A program made the position numbers and the translations under genes. From Cytophagales bacterium (lineage in GTDB: Bacteria > Bacteroidota > Bacteroidia > Cytophagales > Spirosomataceae): DNA of 64,000 bases. Location: contig JAAFJE010000015.1 in the NCBI GenBank assembly GCA_013298025.1, positions 1-64,000 on the forward strand. Reading direction: 5' to 3'. Below, in pieces: positions 36,423 through 46,591 of the stretch (within the stretch, counting starts at the first letter, position 1; every line of letters starts with the position of its first letter). The notes beneath the pieces were generated by a model. That model was not told the DNA's origin. It saw only the letters and a program-made list of their open reading frames with translations, and made no database searches.

Positions 36423-37436
36423 TTACAAAATACATTCCATTATTGAAGTTTCTAGGGCTTTCCAGTCGATGTTTTCGGTAGCGATGAGTTCAAGACGGCT
36501 ATCTCGTCGATACGCCACATCGTGTGTCGATGGCATTCCTTCCACACAGTTGTACACATACCAATCTTCGCCCGTTCTGAAAATTCCTTTGGCCCGATGA
36601 ATATGATTTTCGAGGTATAAACGCACCACAAGCTGGTTGAGTTTATTGAGGTCGAAGATTTCTTTTGGCGAAAAAATCCAGCCACAAGTATAGCTTCCCA
36701 AGCCTTTGCTGGGTTTGCGAATAGGCTTACCCACCCGTGGAATTTGCTGTAAAAGCACCGATTGTAAAGGTGTGCTTTGCCGAGGCGTTTCGTGCTGATG
36801 TGCCGTGGGGTATTGTGCCATGCGGCTTTCGTCGGTACTCAAATACAGCCATTCGGGTTTGATTTGGGCTTGCTGTACTCGGTCGATAATCCATTTGGGC
36901 GGATACAGTTCTTCGGCGTATTCCCAGAAAAAATCTAAAGCCTCTTCGTTACAAAGGTCTGTTTTGTTGGCCAACAGCACATCTGCCAACGAAAGTTGGT
37001 CGAGGTACGTACCATCGTGTAAAAACCTTTCTTTGCAAAGCTGTGCCGGATTGACCAGACATATACAAGCTTCTATACAAACTTCCGAAGCAAAAGGGGC
37101 TGTTCTGAGCATATCGAGAATGCTGGCTGGATGTCCCATGCCTGTAGGTTCGATGAGGAGGCGTTGCGGACGAAGTTGGTGGATGATTTTTCTTATATTT
37201 TCATACATTTCGTCTGCTGCCGAACAGCATATACAACCGCCTTCTACCGCTACCACTTGCAAGGAGGCGTTGGCATTGGCCGAAAGTGTAAGATGGTCGA
37301 TAGACACTTCGCCAAAATCATTTACCAAAATAACCCATTGTTCGTCAGTGGGTTTTTGTTTGAGTAAATGCAGGATAGCAGTGGTTTTGCCTACGCCCAA
37401 ATGTCCTGTGATGATATTGACAGGAATTTTATTCAT
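36423..37436 (-). CDS. CobW/COG0523 family metal-chaperone GTPase
   Basis: 337 residues. Walker A GHLGVGKTT (about 11-19), the metal-binding GGCICCSA (CxCC, about 65) and NKTDLC (G4, about 155) are all present; the C-terminal CobW_C domain starts about residue 240. This family moves Zn, Co or other metals to target proteins. The metal here is unknown, but the neighbouring metal efflux operon makes a zinc/cobalt role plausible. Confidence 0.92.
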   Translation of the reverse strand: MNKIPVNIITGHLGVGKTTAILHLLKQKPTDEQWVILVNDFGEVSIDHLTLSANANASLQVVAVEGGCICCSAADEMYENIRKIIHQLRPQRLLIEPTGMGHPASILDMLRTAPFASEVCIEACICLVNPAQLCKERFLHDGTYLDQLSLADVLLANKTDLCNEEALDFFWEYAEELYPPKWIIDRVQQAQIKPEWLYLSTDESRMAQYPTAHQHETPRQSTPLQSVLLQQIPRVGKPIRKPSKGLGSYTCGWIFSPKEIFDLNKLNQLVVRLYLENHIHRAKGIFRTGEDWYVYNCVEGMPSTHDVAYRRDSRLELIATENIDWKALETSIMECIL

Positions 37437-37548
37437 ATTTCAACACTTGTTTTTTACTGTTGTATAGCACGGGTTTTGATTGCGGATTTTGGGTTACTTC
37501 CCTTATCCGCAATCAAAAAATATTCGCCTAGCCCTCAAACGTAATTGA

Positions 37549-38700
37549 TCATTCTTCTCCGCCACTCATTAAGGCAAAAAGAATAGAGGCGTTCTTCAAT
37601 ACAATGGGCTGTGTAACCGTTTTTTCGGATATAATTTCTACAAAACCGTTTTCAGCAACGCCCAACTTGACAGGCACAGCTTGATAGGTATTGGTTTTGA
37701 TTTGTACAAAAATAAAGCCACCTTCGCCTCTTCTGACAATCGCTTCTTCTGGAAGTGTGGGTACAGCCCTACTGCCTACCTTGATTTTAGTATTGACGTA
37801 CTGCCCCACTACGAGCTTTTGCTCTAGGATTTCGTTGTCTAAATGCCCGTGTACCAAAATCGCCTTGGCTTGTCCTTCGATGGTTTGCCCTATCAAAATG
37901 ACTTTACCCGTCACGGGTTTGTCAGATAGCACAGGATTTTCTAGTACTAACGTTTGGTTGAGTTGTACTTTATTGGCATCTTTTTCAAAAACATTGAGTT
38001 CTAAATGCAAGTGTTCTCGGCTTACCAATTCTACTAATACATCGCTTGGAGCAATGTTTTTTCCGTTGTTTACATACACCATTTTGGTATAACCCGTAAT
38101 AGGCGACAGCACTTGAATGGTGGGCGTAATATGTCCTTGACGCAATTGGGCAAGATTACAACCAATGAGTTTGAGCTTCTCTTCTAAGCCATTGATGAGG
38201 GCTTTAGTAGTTTTGAAATCGGCATCTATTTGTTGGAGTTTTTTCTTTGAACCAACATTTTCTTGGTTGAGGGTTTCTTGTCGGTTTAAGTCTTGTGCCT
38301 GAAAGGCATTTTGACTTAATGCCTGCAAATACTCTTGTTGTAATTGCACATATTCTATGCTTTGTACAGTTGCCAACACTTGTCCTTTGCGTACTGGCGT
38401 GCCGGGCAGCAAGCTGATATTTTTAATAAAACCATTAATGGGTACACTGAGCGAAATCATTTGTTGCGGAGGCACTTCTACTTTGCCATTGGCGGTGATG
38501 TTTTCACTGAGTTGTTTGATGACAAAATTGCCTGTGGGTAATGCCAAATGTTGGGCTTGTTCGGCACTTACCACAACTTGTGGCTCAGACGCATTGGCGG
38601 CTTCGGAAGTGGCGGTTTCTTGGGTTTTATCCGTGTTTTTTTGACAAGCCAATATAAGTACATTTGCTACAATGGCTATATATATACGCATTTTATTCAT
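37549..38700 (-). CDS. RND efflux membrane-fusion (periplasmic adaptor) lipoprotein
   Basis: 383 residues from ATG 38700, which overlaps the stop of the pump gene (CATGAATAA); an in-frame ATG at 38718 is less likely. Lipoprotein signal IAIVANVLILAC. Barrel-sandwich hybrid around VPINGFIKNISLLPGTPVRKGQVLATV (about 95), helical hairpin (about 125-185) and beta-barrel/membrane-proximal domains. It joins the inner-membrane pump to the outer channel. No His- or Met-rich metal site is evident. Confidence 0.93.
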   Translation of the reverse strand: MNKMRIYIAIVANVLILACQKNTDKTQETATSEAANASEPQVVVSAEQAQHLALPTGNFVIKQLSENITANGKVEVPPQQMISLSVPINGFIKNISLLPGTPVRKGQVLATVQSIEYVQLQQEYLQALSQNAFQAQDLNRQETLNQENVGSKKKLQQIDADFKTTKALINGLEEKLKLIGCNLAQLRQGHITPTIQVLSPITGYTKMVYVNNGKNIAPSDVLVELVSREHLHLELNVFEKDANKVQLNQTLVLENPVLSDKPVTGKVILIGQTIEGQAKAILVHGHLDNEILEQKLVVGQYVNTKIKVGSRAVPTLPEEAIVRRGEGGFIFVQIKTNTYQAVPVKLGVAENGFVEIISEKTVTQPIVLKNASILFALMSGGEE

Positions 38701-41700
38701 GACCAATGAGTGTTTCAATTTGAATAATAACTTGATTAAACTGTTGCATTTCAGCTACATATTGCTCTTTTATTTGCCAAGCTTGCGTGATATTTTGTAC
38801 AAATTCTACGTACTCAATATCGCCAGTTTGGTAGCTTGTATGGGCTGTTTTCAACATTAAGTCGGCTTGTGGAATAGCCGATTGCTGGTAGTATTGAATA
38901 GACTGCCAGAGTTTATCTTTTTGGATTTCGAGGGCAGTCAATTCTTTTTGCCATTGAGCTTGTACCAAGGCTGTATTGTCACGAGCTATTTGCTCGTTGA
39001 TGCCTGCGGCTTGGACTCTTGCCTTTTGGGCTTTGGCAAAAATCGGAATATTGATGCCCGCTTGGATATAGTTTTGATTGATGTGGTTTTCAATACTTTG
39101 GTTAGTCAAGCCAATTCTAAAATCGGGTTTTTGCTTGGCTATTTCAAGTTGGGTCTGAAAACGTGCCACCGTTTGCTGTTGTTGGGCGATGTCCACCACT
39201 GGACTTTGGGCTAAAGCGTTTGTTTTGTCATATACAACCAAAGGTTTTTGCCACGGAATATTGCTTTCAATTACAAAATTTGCAGGTATTTGTAGTAAAA
39301 AAGCGAGTTGCTGATACACATTTTTTTCATCAGCCTTGAGTCCTTGTCTGCGGTTTTGAATTTCTCGCAGGCGTGTTTCGGTTGCTACTTTTTCAAGTAA
39401 ATTGGTTTCCCCTGTTTTATACCGCAAGCTTGCTGCACGCAAGGCACTTTGGTACAGGCTGTCTTGTTGCAACAAAATACCTTGGAGTTGCTGTAGGCTT
39501 AGAATATGGTAGTACAAACTTTTTACCATGCCTCTTACTTGATTTTTGGTAAGTGCCAACCGCTTTTCGGCCGTAAGTGTATGGCTTTTCAGCAATTGTG
39601 CCTGTGCTTTGTACAAGGAAGGCAAGGCAAAACCTTGTCCGAAACTCAACGTAAAGTCGTTATTACTAAAGGTTTGGGTACGCCCAAACTGGGCATCCAT
39701 GCTGGTTTTGGGCAGTTCGATGGCTGTTTTTTCCAACGCTTGCGTACTGGCTATTTCCAACGAACCTAGCTTGATGGCTTGGTTGTTTTGCAAAGCCAAT
39801 GCCATACACTCGTCTAAGGTGAGGGGCTTTTGGGCTTGGAGCTTGGTCGAAAACAACAGCCCTCCAAGCAACAACACAGCCATTTTGCCTTTATTTTTTA
39901 GATGAAAAGTAGTAGTCGTAAAAATGCTATAAATCACAGGCAATACCACTAAGGTCAGTAAAGTAGCTGAAATGAGCCCACCGATAACCACCGTTGCCAA
40001 GGGGCGTTGTACTTCTGCCCCAGGCGAGTGCGATAAAGCCATCGGTAAAAAGCCCAGCGAAGCCACCGAGGCGGTCATGACTACTGGACGAAACCTCGTT
40101 TTTGTCCCCACAATGATGCGTTCATAGACTTGCTCAACGCCTTGTTGGGCAAGCGTATTAAAATAGGCAATCAGCACGATGCCGTTGAGTACGGCTACCC
40201 CAAACAACGCAATAAAGCCAATGCCTGCCGAAACCGAAAAGGGCATATCTCGTAACCAAAGTGCCAAGATGCCTCCAATGGCAGAAAGCGGAATAGCCAC
40301 AAAAATAATAAGGGCTTCTTTGAATGACTGGAAAGTAAAAAACAACAAAGCAAAAATCAGAAATAACGCCACTGGAACAGCTATCGAAAGGCGTGATTTG
40401 GCAGCATTGAGGTTTTCAAAAGCACCCCCGTATTCGATGTTGTAACCCGCAGGTAAATCGACTTTTTTCTGTAAAACCTGTTGGATTTCTTTGACCAAAC
40501 TTTCTACATCTCGGTTTCGCACGTTAATACCAATCGTGATACGGCGACGGGCATTGTCACGGGCGATTTCGGTAGGGGCATCTTGGTACGACACCGTTGC
40601 CACTTGCGACAAAGGAAGACGACCGCCATTGGGCAAATCGACGTATAGCTCGCTCACATTCTGAATGTCTTTTCTGAAAGTAGAATCCAAACGTACTACT
40701 ACGCCAAAGCGTTTTTCACCTTCATATACAAAGCCTGCTTCTTCGCCTGCAAAAGCTGTTTTGATAACAGCATTTAAGTCGCTGATTTTAAGCCCATATT
40801 GGGCTATTTTGGCTCGGTCGTATTGCACCACAATTTGTGGCACACCTTCTATTTGCTGTACTTTCAAATCGCCTACTCCTTGGATTGGAGCGATGAGTTT
40901 GGCACAGGCTTGGGCTTTTTCGTATAAAACACCCAAATCTTCTCCGAAAATCTTGATGGCTACATCCGATTTTACGCCAGCAATGAGTTCATTGAAACGC
41001 ATTTGGATGGGCTGTGTAAACTCGAAATTGACACCCGGTAAAACCTTCAAGGCTTCGTCCATTTTTTCCGCCAATTCTTCCATCGAAGAAGCCTTTTTCC
41101 AATGTTGTATATCTTTCAATTCGATAATCAAATCGCAGGCATTAATTCCCATAGGGTCGGTCGGAATCTCGGATGTGCCAATTCTCGATACCACTTGGCT
41201 CACCTCGTCGGGGAATTGCGACAAAACTATTTGTTGGGCTTGGGTATTGACCTTGACACTCTGCGAGAGCGAAGCATTGCTGTGCAGCAGGGTTTCTACG
41301 GCAAAATCGCCTTCGTTGAGTTCTGGGATAAATTCGCCACCCAACTGGGTGAAAACGCCCAAGCTTCCCACAAACAATGCCAAGACGGTAAATACCGTGA
41401 TTTTTTGGTGTTGCAGCACCCAACGAATAGCAGGTTCGTAAAAACGGTACAGAAAATGAATGATTTTATCGGAAATGGTTTCTTCTACTTTGATGTTTTT
41501 GCTTAATAAAAGCGACGACATCATCGGAACATACGTTAATGATAATAGCAAAGCACCAATAATGGCAAAGCCGACGGTTTCGGCCATTGGGCGGAACATT
41601 TTGCCCTCAATGCCCGTCAAGGCTAAAATAGGAAGATAAACAATGAGGATAATGATTTCGCCGAAAGCGGCCGATTTACGAATATTTACCGCCGAATGAA

Positions 41701-43021
41701 ATACTTCGTCGTTCATTTCTTGCTGGGTAAGTCGGAGCGTACCTGCGGCACGTGCCCTGTCGTGAAGGTGATGAATGATGGCTTCTACAATAATTACAGC
41801 ACCATCGACAATCAAACCAAAGTCGATAGCACCCAACGACATCAGGTTGGCCGATACGCCAAAGAGATTCATCATGCTAAAAGAAAAAAGCAAACAAAGC
41901 GGTATAACCGAAGCTACCACAATACCAGCCCTCAGATTTCCTAGTAAAAGAACCAAGACGAATATCACGATAAGCCCACCTTCCACCAGGTTTTTTTCTA
42001 CCGTTCCAATGGCTTTATCAATCAGTTTACTGCGGTCGATAAATGGCACAATTTTGATGCCTTCGGGCAAAGATTGCTGAATATGGGCAAGGCGTTGTTT
42101 TACCTCTTTTACTACTTTTTGAGCCGATGCCCCTTTCAGTAATAAAACAATGCCTCCTACGGCTTCGCCAGTGCCGTTGCGGGTCATAGCTCCGTAACGA
42201 ATGGCATGACCAAACTGTACGCTTGCCACGTCTTTGACCAATACGGGTAGTCCGCCTCGGTTGGTAATCACAATATTGCCAAGGTCGTCGAGGCTATTGG
42301 CCATTCCTTCGGCACGAATAAAATAGGCATCTGTTCCTTTCTCAATATAACTCCCCCCTGTATTGGCATTGTTTTCTTGCAAAGCCTTAAATACGTCGGT
42401 GATGCTGAGGTTGGCTGCACTGAGCCTTTCGGGATTAATCGCAACTTCGTATTGCTTGAGATTGCCCCCATACGAACTTACCTCTACTACGCCTTTGATG
42501 CCTAAGAGTTGCCGTTTGACAATCCAATCTTGAATGGTTCGCAAGGTAGTAAGCGAATAATGTTGACTAAAAGCGGGGTCAACAGCAAGGGTATATTGAT
42601 AAAACTCGCCCAAGCCCGTAGTAATAGGGGCAAGTTCGGGGCGACCTGCCCCAGCTACCAAGTTGGGTTCGGCTTCTCTGATTTTTTCGGTGACTTGCTG
42701 TCGGGCTTTTTCAATCGGTACGTCGTCGTCGAATACAACGGTAATAATAGACAAACCCATGCGAGAAAACGAGCGAATTTCTTTCGTATTCGGTACGGTA
42801 CGGAGTGAAATTTCTAAAGGAATCGTAATAAACTTTTCCACTTCTGTGGCAGGTAACGCTGGCGATTGCGTAATTACTTGTACCTGATTGGAGGTAATAT
42901 CGGGCAGGGCATCTACCGTTAATTGCGAGAGCGATACACCGCCCCACACAACCAACGACAATACCACGAGTCCGATAATCAGCTTGTTATGGATGCTGAA
43001 TCGAATCAATGAATCTATCAT
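38693..43021 (-). CDS. CzcA-type heavy-metal RND pump fused to a TolC-type outer-membrane channel
   Basis: 1442 residues from ATG 43021 (MIDSLIRFSIHNKLIIG); the frame extends upstream to 43138. Residues 1 to about 1035 form a 12-helix RND pump. The helix-4 motif DFGLIVDGAVIIVE matches the HME-1 group (Zn/Co/Cd/Ni) rather than the Cu/Ag group (GAMVDAAIVM). After the last helix (VVLPVIYSIFTTTTF) comes a second signal-like segment (AVLLLGGLLFSTKLQAQ), then a TolC-like region of about 390 residues with two repeats. Such pump-channel fusions are known in Bacteroidota. Confidence 0.94.
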   Translation of the reverse strand: MIDSLIRFSIHNKLIIGLVVLSLVVWGGVSLSQLTVDALPDITSNQVQVITQSPALPATEVEKFITIPLEISLRTVPNTKEIRSFSRMGLSIITVVFDDDVPIEKARQQVTEKIREAEPNLVAGAGRPELAPITTGLGEFYQYTLAVDPAFSQHYSLTTLRTIQDWIVKRQLLGIKGVVEVSSYGGNLKQYEVAINPERLSAANLSITDVFKALQENNANTGGSYIEKGTDAYFIRAEGMANSLDDLGNIVITNRGGLPVLVKDVASVQFGHAIRYGAMTRNGTGEAVGGIVLLLKGASAQKVVKEVKQRLAHIQQSLPEGIKIVPFIDRSKLIDKAIGTVEKNLVEGGLIVIFVLVLLLGNLRAGIVVASVIPLCLLFSFSMMNLFGVSANLMSLGAIDFGLIVDGAVIIVEAIIHHLHDRARAAGTLRLTQQEMNDEVFHSAVNIRKSAAFGEIIILIVYLPILALTGIEGKMFRPMAETVGFAIIGALLLSLTYVPMMSSLLLSKNIKVEETISDKIIHFLYRFYEPAIRWVLQHQKITVFTVLALFVGSLGVFTQLGGEFIPELNEGDFAVETLLHSNASLSQSVKVNTQAQQIVLSQFPDEVSQVVSRIGTSEIPTDPMGINACDLIIELKDIQHWKKASSMEELAEKMDEALKVLPGVNFEFTQPIQMRFNELIAGVKSDVAIKIFGEDLGVLYEKAQACAKLIAPIQGVGDLKVQQIEGVPQIVVQYDRAKIAQYGLKISDLNAVIKTAFAGEEAGFVYEGEKRFGVVVRLDSTFRKDIQNVSELYVDLPNGGRLPLSQVATVSYQDAPTEIARDNARRRITIGINVRNRDVESLVKEIQQVLQKKVDLPAGYNIEYGGAFENLNAAKSRLSIAVPVALFLIFALLFFTFQSFKEALIIFVAIPLSAIGGILALWLRDMPFSVSAGIGFIALFGVAVLNGIVLIAYFNTLAQQGVEQVYERIIVGTKTRFRPVVMTASVASLGFLPMALSHSPGAEVQRPLATVVIGGLISATLLTLVVLPVIYSIFTTTTFHLKNKGKMAVLLLGGLLFSTKLQAQKPLTLDECMALALQNNQAIKLGSLEIASTQALEKTAIELPKTSMDAQFGRTQTFSNNDFTLSFGQGFALPSLYKAQAQLLKSHTLTAEKRLALTKNQVRGMVKSLYYHILSLQQLQGILLQQDSLYQSALRAASLRYKTGETNLLEKVATETRLREIQNRRQGLKADEKNVYQQLAFLLQIPANFVIESNIPWQKPLVVYDKTNALAQSPVVDIAQQQQTVARFQTQLEIAKQKPDFRIGLTNQSIENHINQNYIQAGINIPIFAKAQKARVQAAGINEQIARDNTALVQAQWQKELTALEIQKDKLWQSIQYYQQSAIPQADLMLKTAHTSYQTGDIEYVEFVQNITQAWQIKEQYVAEMQQFNQVIIQIETLIGHE

Positions 43022-43205
43022 CTTTGTTGAAATGCTGTAATGAAAAAATAGTTTTTTGACTGATGCCCCCATTCGTTTTGTCGAAACAGTTGGTAAAGGC
43101 ATAGCTATGGGCAAGGCATCATAAATGCTTTGGCGCATGGCATGGATGAAAACTACAGGAAGAAATGCCGATTGCTAACGTCAAACGCACAAGGGGGCAT
43201 TCATA

Positions 43206-43601
43206 CTAACGGAATCGGGGTGGATTGAGCAGCGTAGAGGTCATAGAAAAACGGTAGAGGTTTTTCCAAACAAAATGGGCATCGGTAAAAGCCTTTACGA
43301 TGGGTTTAAAAACCAAGGCAATTTGATGAAATGCAGGCAACACAAAAGCATGAACCGCCTGAGAGTCTAAGCTTGGCAAATGCGAATGTGAGTGCTTTGC
43401 CGTTTTGGTGTGCTTAGAAGTTGCAGAATAGTGCATACTCAAAAACGCTAAGAAAGAAAGGTCTTCTTTTTCAAGGGTTTTGTGCATTTGATAATGCTTG
43501 AGCAATTCACCCACTTTTACCAATTGCAAAGCATCCCCTTTCGGAAGAAGGCTTCCGAGCAGGATGAATACACTGAGAAAGATGGCTGTGCATGATTTCA
43601 T
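43206..43601 (-). CDS. Small exported His-rich protein of the metal-efflux operon
   Basis: 131 residues with a signal peptide (CTAIFLSVFILLGSLLPKGDA) and a His/Lys-rich stretch KHTKTAKHSHSHLP around residue 70-80, then a hydrophobic C-terminal segment. Similar small proteins often precede CzcA/CusA genes in Bacteroidota. It may bind the metal in the periplasm, which is inference from composition and place. It lies 184 bases upstream of the pump start. Confidence 0.75.
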   Translation of the reverse strand: MKSCTAIFLSVFILLGSLLPKGDALQLVKVGELLKHYQMHKTLEKEDLSFLAFLSMHYSATSKHTKTAKHSHSHLPSLDSQAVHAFVLPAFHQIALVFKPIVKAFTDAHFVWKNLYRFSMTSTLLNPPRFR

Positions 43602-43933
43602 GTGCCAAAAATACAGGATATTTTATAGATGCTTGAAACCTAGGTCTATTTTTTTAAACTTTTTCGATAAACCAGCAAAATTCTTCTACGAATACGCCCA
43701 AGCGTTGGTAAGAGTTAGGCAGGCTATGGCATAACCATCCTTTTGTGAGTATTCTTACGCATATTGATGTTTTTTAAGAAAAAATCAATTAGAATAATGC
43801 AAAAAAATCTTGTAATATTAAGATTTTATTAAATATTTGTAGTCAGAATATAAAGCAGTACTACAAGGCTATAACAAAATATACTTAGCCTTGTGTTGAA
43901 TCTTTTCCAAACAAAACCATTGACCATACAATC
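43602..43933. other. Divergent promoter region, no gene
   Basis: 332 bases between the His-rich protein gene (-) and the DUF4136 gene (+). No gene, hairpin or repeat stands out; both promoters should lie here. Confidence 0.5.
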
Positions 43934-44455
43934 ATGAAACAGTTGCTTCTTTGGGCAGGCATCACGGTGTTGATGGCTGCTTGCAGTACCTCCAAATTGG
44001 CGGTACAAGCCAATAATGATTTCTTTTTAGGTAAAAATTTTAATCAAACGTATCAGGTAATCATCAATCAAGGGGAGTCTATTTTAAGTACACAGGCACA
44101 AGATGCCATTACCGAGGAAATAGATAGACAAATGCAGGCAAGGGGTTTTAGAAAAACGACCGAAATGCCCGATATTGTGATTATTTTTTCGGCGTATCAC
44201 AACAAAGTAAAACTCAAAGACAGCCGTAAACTCGACGAAGCATCTAACGCCGAATGGACAACCCGTAAAATGACGCTGAAAGGTGGTACATTGATGATTC
44301 AGATGATTGACGAAAACCTTAATAAACCCGTGTGGCTCGGTACAGCTTCTGGATTTTTATCGAGAGAAGTGGCACTAGAAGAAAGAATGGCAAAGGCAAT
44401 TACACGCAGTATTTTCGACGAATATAGAGGCGTTGCTTATGGCTATTTACAGTAG
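43934..44455 (+). CDS. DUF4136 domain lipoprotein
   Basis: 173 residues; lipoprotein signal AGITVLMAAC. The DUF4136 pattern runs from the FFLGKNFNQTYQV segment to the AITRSIFDEYRG end, with IDRQMQARGFRKTTEMPDIVIIFSA typical. Widespread envelope protein of unknown function. Its stop abuts the stop of the convergent cupin gene. Confidence 0.88.
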   Translation: MKQLLLWAGITVLMAACSTSKLAVQANNDFFLGKNFNQTYQVIINQGESILSTQAQDAITEEIDRQMQARGFRKTTEMPDIVIIFSAYHNKVKLKDSRKLDEASNAEWTTRKMTLKGGTLMIQMIDENLNKPVWLGTASGFLSREVALEERMAKAITRSIFDEYRGVAYGYLQ

Positions 44456-44968
44456 TTAAGCGTAGGTGAGTTGTTCTATAAGTGCTTGATGTGCAGGGTA
44501 TAACAAGGAAAGGGTAGTACGATTGGCTAGTTCAAAATCGGCAAAGTCGAAGCCAGGTGCTACCGTACAACCAACCAAGCTGTAGGCACTTGTGGCATGA
44601 GGCCGAGAAGCAAACCAACACCCTGCTGGGACAACTGCTTGAAACACTTCGCCTTGGCTGGGATTGTTGCCTAAAACGATGGTTTCTAGTTGTCCAGACG
44701 GATGAATAACATAAATACTGAGGCTACCACCAGCATAAAAGTGCCACATTTCGTCGGCTTGAATGCGATGAAATGCAGAAAAATGATGGTTTTCTAGTAA
44801 AAACAAAATACCTGTAGCGAAATTTCTAGTTCCTTTGAAACGGCTAGGAAGTGCCTCTACAGGTATTGTTTCGTGGGCTCGGTAGGTTTCTACAAAATAC
44901 CCACCTTCGGGGTGTGCTTGCATTTGAAAATGCTTTACCCAATAATCGGCTGAAAAGGATGGTTGCAT
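44456..44968 (-). CDS. Cupin domain protein (DUF985 type)
   Basis: 170 residues. HPEGGYFVETYRA (about 18), GTRNFATGILFLLE, FSAFHRIQADEMWHFYAGG and the PAGCWFASRP / GCTVAPGFDF ends are the DUF985 landmarks of a single-domain cupin. The metal-site residues are the His and Glu in HRIQADEMWHF. The substrate is unknown. The next gene downstream is none; smpB lies 19 bases upstream in the same orientation on its far side. Confidence 0.9.
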   Translation of the reverse strand: MQPSFSADYWVKHFQMQAHPEGGYFVETYRAHETIPVEALPSRFKGTRNFATGILFLLENHHFSAFHRIQADEMWHFYAGGSLSIYVIHPSGQLETIVLGNNPSQGEVFQAVVPAGCWFASRPHATSAYSLVGCTVAPGFDFADFELANRTTLSLLYPAHQALIEQLTYA

Positions 44969-44987
44969 TGTGTTGTTGTTAAAAGTT

Positions 44988-45443
44988 TTACTCTCGTTCC
45001 ATGCTGCGTTTTACATCTTTTTCTTTGATGCTTTCTCGCTTGTCGTACAATTTTTTACCTTTCGCCAAGGCAATATCAAGCTTGGCAAAACCTCTGTCGG
45101 AAATAAACAAACGAGTAGGCACAATCGTAAGCCCTTGGTCTTTGAGTTTTTCCTGCAATTTTTTCAACTCCTTTTTGGTGAGCAACAATTTGCGGTCACG
45201 CAAGGGGTCGTGGTTGTAATACGTACCTTCGTTGTACTTCGAGATGTTCATCTGGCGAATGTACAAGGCCTCGTCCATAAACAAACAATAAGCATCTGTC
45301 AAATTCACCTTTCCTTGTCTAATCGACTTAATTTCAGTGCCTTGCAGCATGATGCCAGCCGTAAAATGGTCGATAAAATAATACTCGAAAGAAGCCCTTT
45401 TGTTTTTGATAGATACGTTTTTTTCGATTTTTTCTTTTGCCAT
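44988..45443 (-). CDS. smpB: SsrA-binding protein SmpB
   Basis: 151 residues from ATG 45443 (MAKEKIEKNVSIKNKRASF); the open frame is longer upstream but this start matches family length. It binds tmRNA and brings it to stalled ribosomes. FIDHFTAGIMLQGTEIKSIR, the RQGKVNLTDAYC segment and the basic tail KGKKLYDKRESIKEKD are the family signatures. ssrA itself was not found in the window. Confidence 0.96.
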   Translation of the reverse strand: MAKEKIEKNVSIKNKRASFEYYFIDHFTAGIMLQGTEIKSIRQGKVNLTDAYCLFMDEALYIRQMNISKYNEGTYYNHDPLRDRKLLLTKKELKKLQEKLKDQGLTIVPTRLFISDRGFAKLDIALAKGKKLYDKRESIKEKDVKRSMERE

Positions 45444-45561
45444 AATTGTATGTATAAAAAATGATAGAATGTAATTTTTTCGATAAAGTAGAAAATATGT
45501 ATAGCCAAAAAAGCCACACAGAGCAATCTGTATGGCTTTGTGTGTGTACTGCGAATGCAAA

Positions 45562-46167
45562 TTATTTCTTAGGAGCTGTACCTTTTTTCTCGGCATATTC
45601 CTTGTTGAGGCCTTCAATAATTTGTTTGGTAACATCTACCGACTCGTCAGCAAATAAGATACCGCCGCCATTGGTACTGTATCCCAACACAAATTCGTAT
45701 TTGTTTTCGGCATTGTGTTTTTTAATATACTCACGGATATTTGAGTATAATTCTTCTTGTTTTTTCGCTTGTTCTTGAGCCAAAGCCGCTTGTTTTTGTT
45801 GGCTATATTGTTGCAATTCAGACGCTTTTTTACGCAACATCATGTCGGCAGCTTGCAATTCGGCTTGCGTCATGGCTTGTGCTCTTTGTTGAATCGCTGC
45901 TCCTTCGGTTTGCAAAGCACGCTCACGTTGACCCAAATCTACCTGTAAACGGTATCCTTTGTTTTCAAATTCTTTTTGTGCGTCTTTGTAAAATTGGTAG
46001 TTTGTCAACAAAGAATCTGTGTTTACGTAAACTACTTTTTTTCCAGCAACGGTTGCCTCTGTGGTAGTAGCAGTAGTGGCTTGTTCTTTATTTTCACTTT
46101 TATTGCAAGAAAGTAAGCTTGTTGCAATCGCTAATCCTCCACACAAAATTAGAGATAATTTTTTCAT
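45562..46167 (-). CDS. OmpH/Skp family periplasmic chaperone-like lipoprotein
   Basis: 201 residues from ATG 46167, at the start of a lipoprotein signal (GLAIATSLLSC). VVYVNTDSLLTNYQFYKDAQ (about 47) is the OmpH N-terminal strand; a long Gln/Ala-rich coiled coil follows (about 75-150), then YEFVLGYSTNGGGILFADESVDVT. Skp-type proteins hold unfolded outer-membrane proteins. Here it is lipid-anchored and monocistronic rather than beside bamA. Confidence 0.88.
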   Translation of the reverse strand: MKKLSLILCGGLAIATSLLSCNKSENKEQATTATTTEATVAGKKVVYVNTDSLLTNYQFYKDAQKEFENKGYRLQVDLGQRERALQTEGAAIQQRAQAMTQAELQAADMMLRKKASELQQYSQQKQAALAQEQAKKQEELYSNIREYIKKHNAENKYEFVLGYSTNGGGILFADESVDVTKQIIEGLNKEYAEKKGTAPKK

Positions 46168-46591
46168 TTTTAAATTGTTAAAACATTGATAAAAGCGTCG
46201 AATGTACGACAAAAAAGGTTTGCAAAGATAGCATTTTTTGCATCGAAACAAAGCAGAAATAGATAATTTGATAATTTGGAAATTTGAGAATTGGGGAATG
46301 TGATAATTTGGGAATTTGGAATTTAAAGGTGGGAAATGAAATTTGAAAATTTGGGGATTTAGAAATAAACTAATTACTAAATTTTCGTACAAAATTAATT
46401 CTAATTAAAGAGTCTAAGTTTTTGAAAGTGGGGCTTTAAATCCATCATCAACAATTAAGTGAAGTAAGAAAGCGTTCGAGTTATTCAGGATTGTTGATTC
46501 TAAAAATATCTAAAGAATACAAAAAATTATCATTAATTCAGTGTGAAACTGTTAATTTTGAACTTAATACGAAAAATATTCATAGCAAGTT
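46168..46591. other. Intergenic region with AATTTGG low-complexity tract
   Basis: 424 bases. From about 46260 to 46375 the sequence is built of degenerate AATTTGG/GATAATTTGG units, a type of AT-rich simple repeat common in these genomes. No gene seen. The rest leads into the AT-rich ATPase gene. Confidence 0.6.

Noticed and set aside
46260-46375. AATTTGG-rich repeated tract, considered as a CRISPR or regulatory array
   Set aside because: Units are degenerate and contiguous with no spacers; simple low-complexity sequence.
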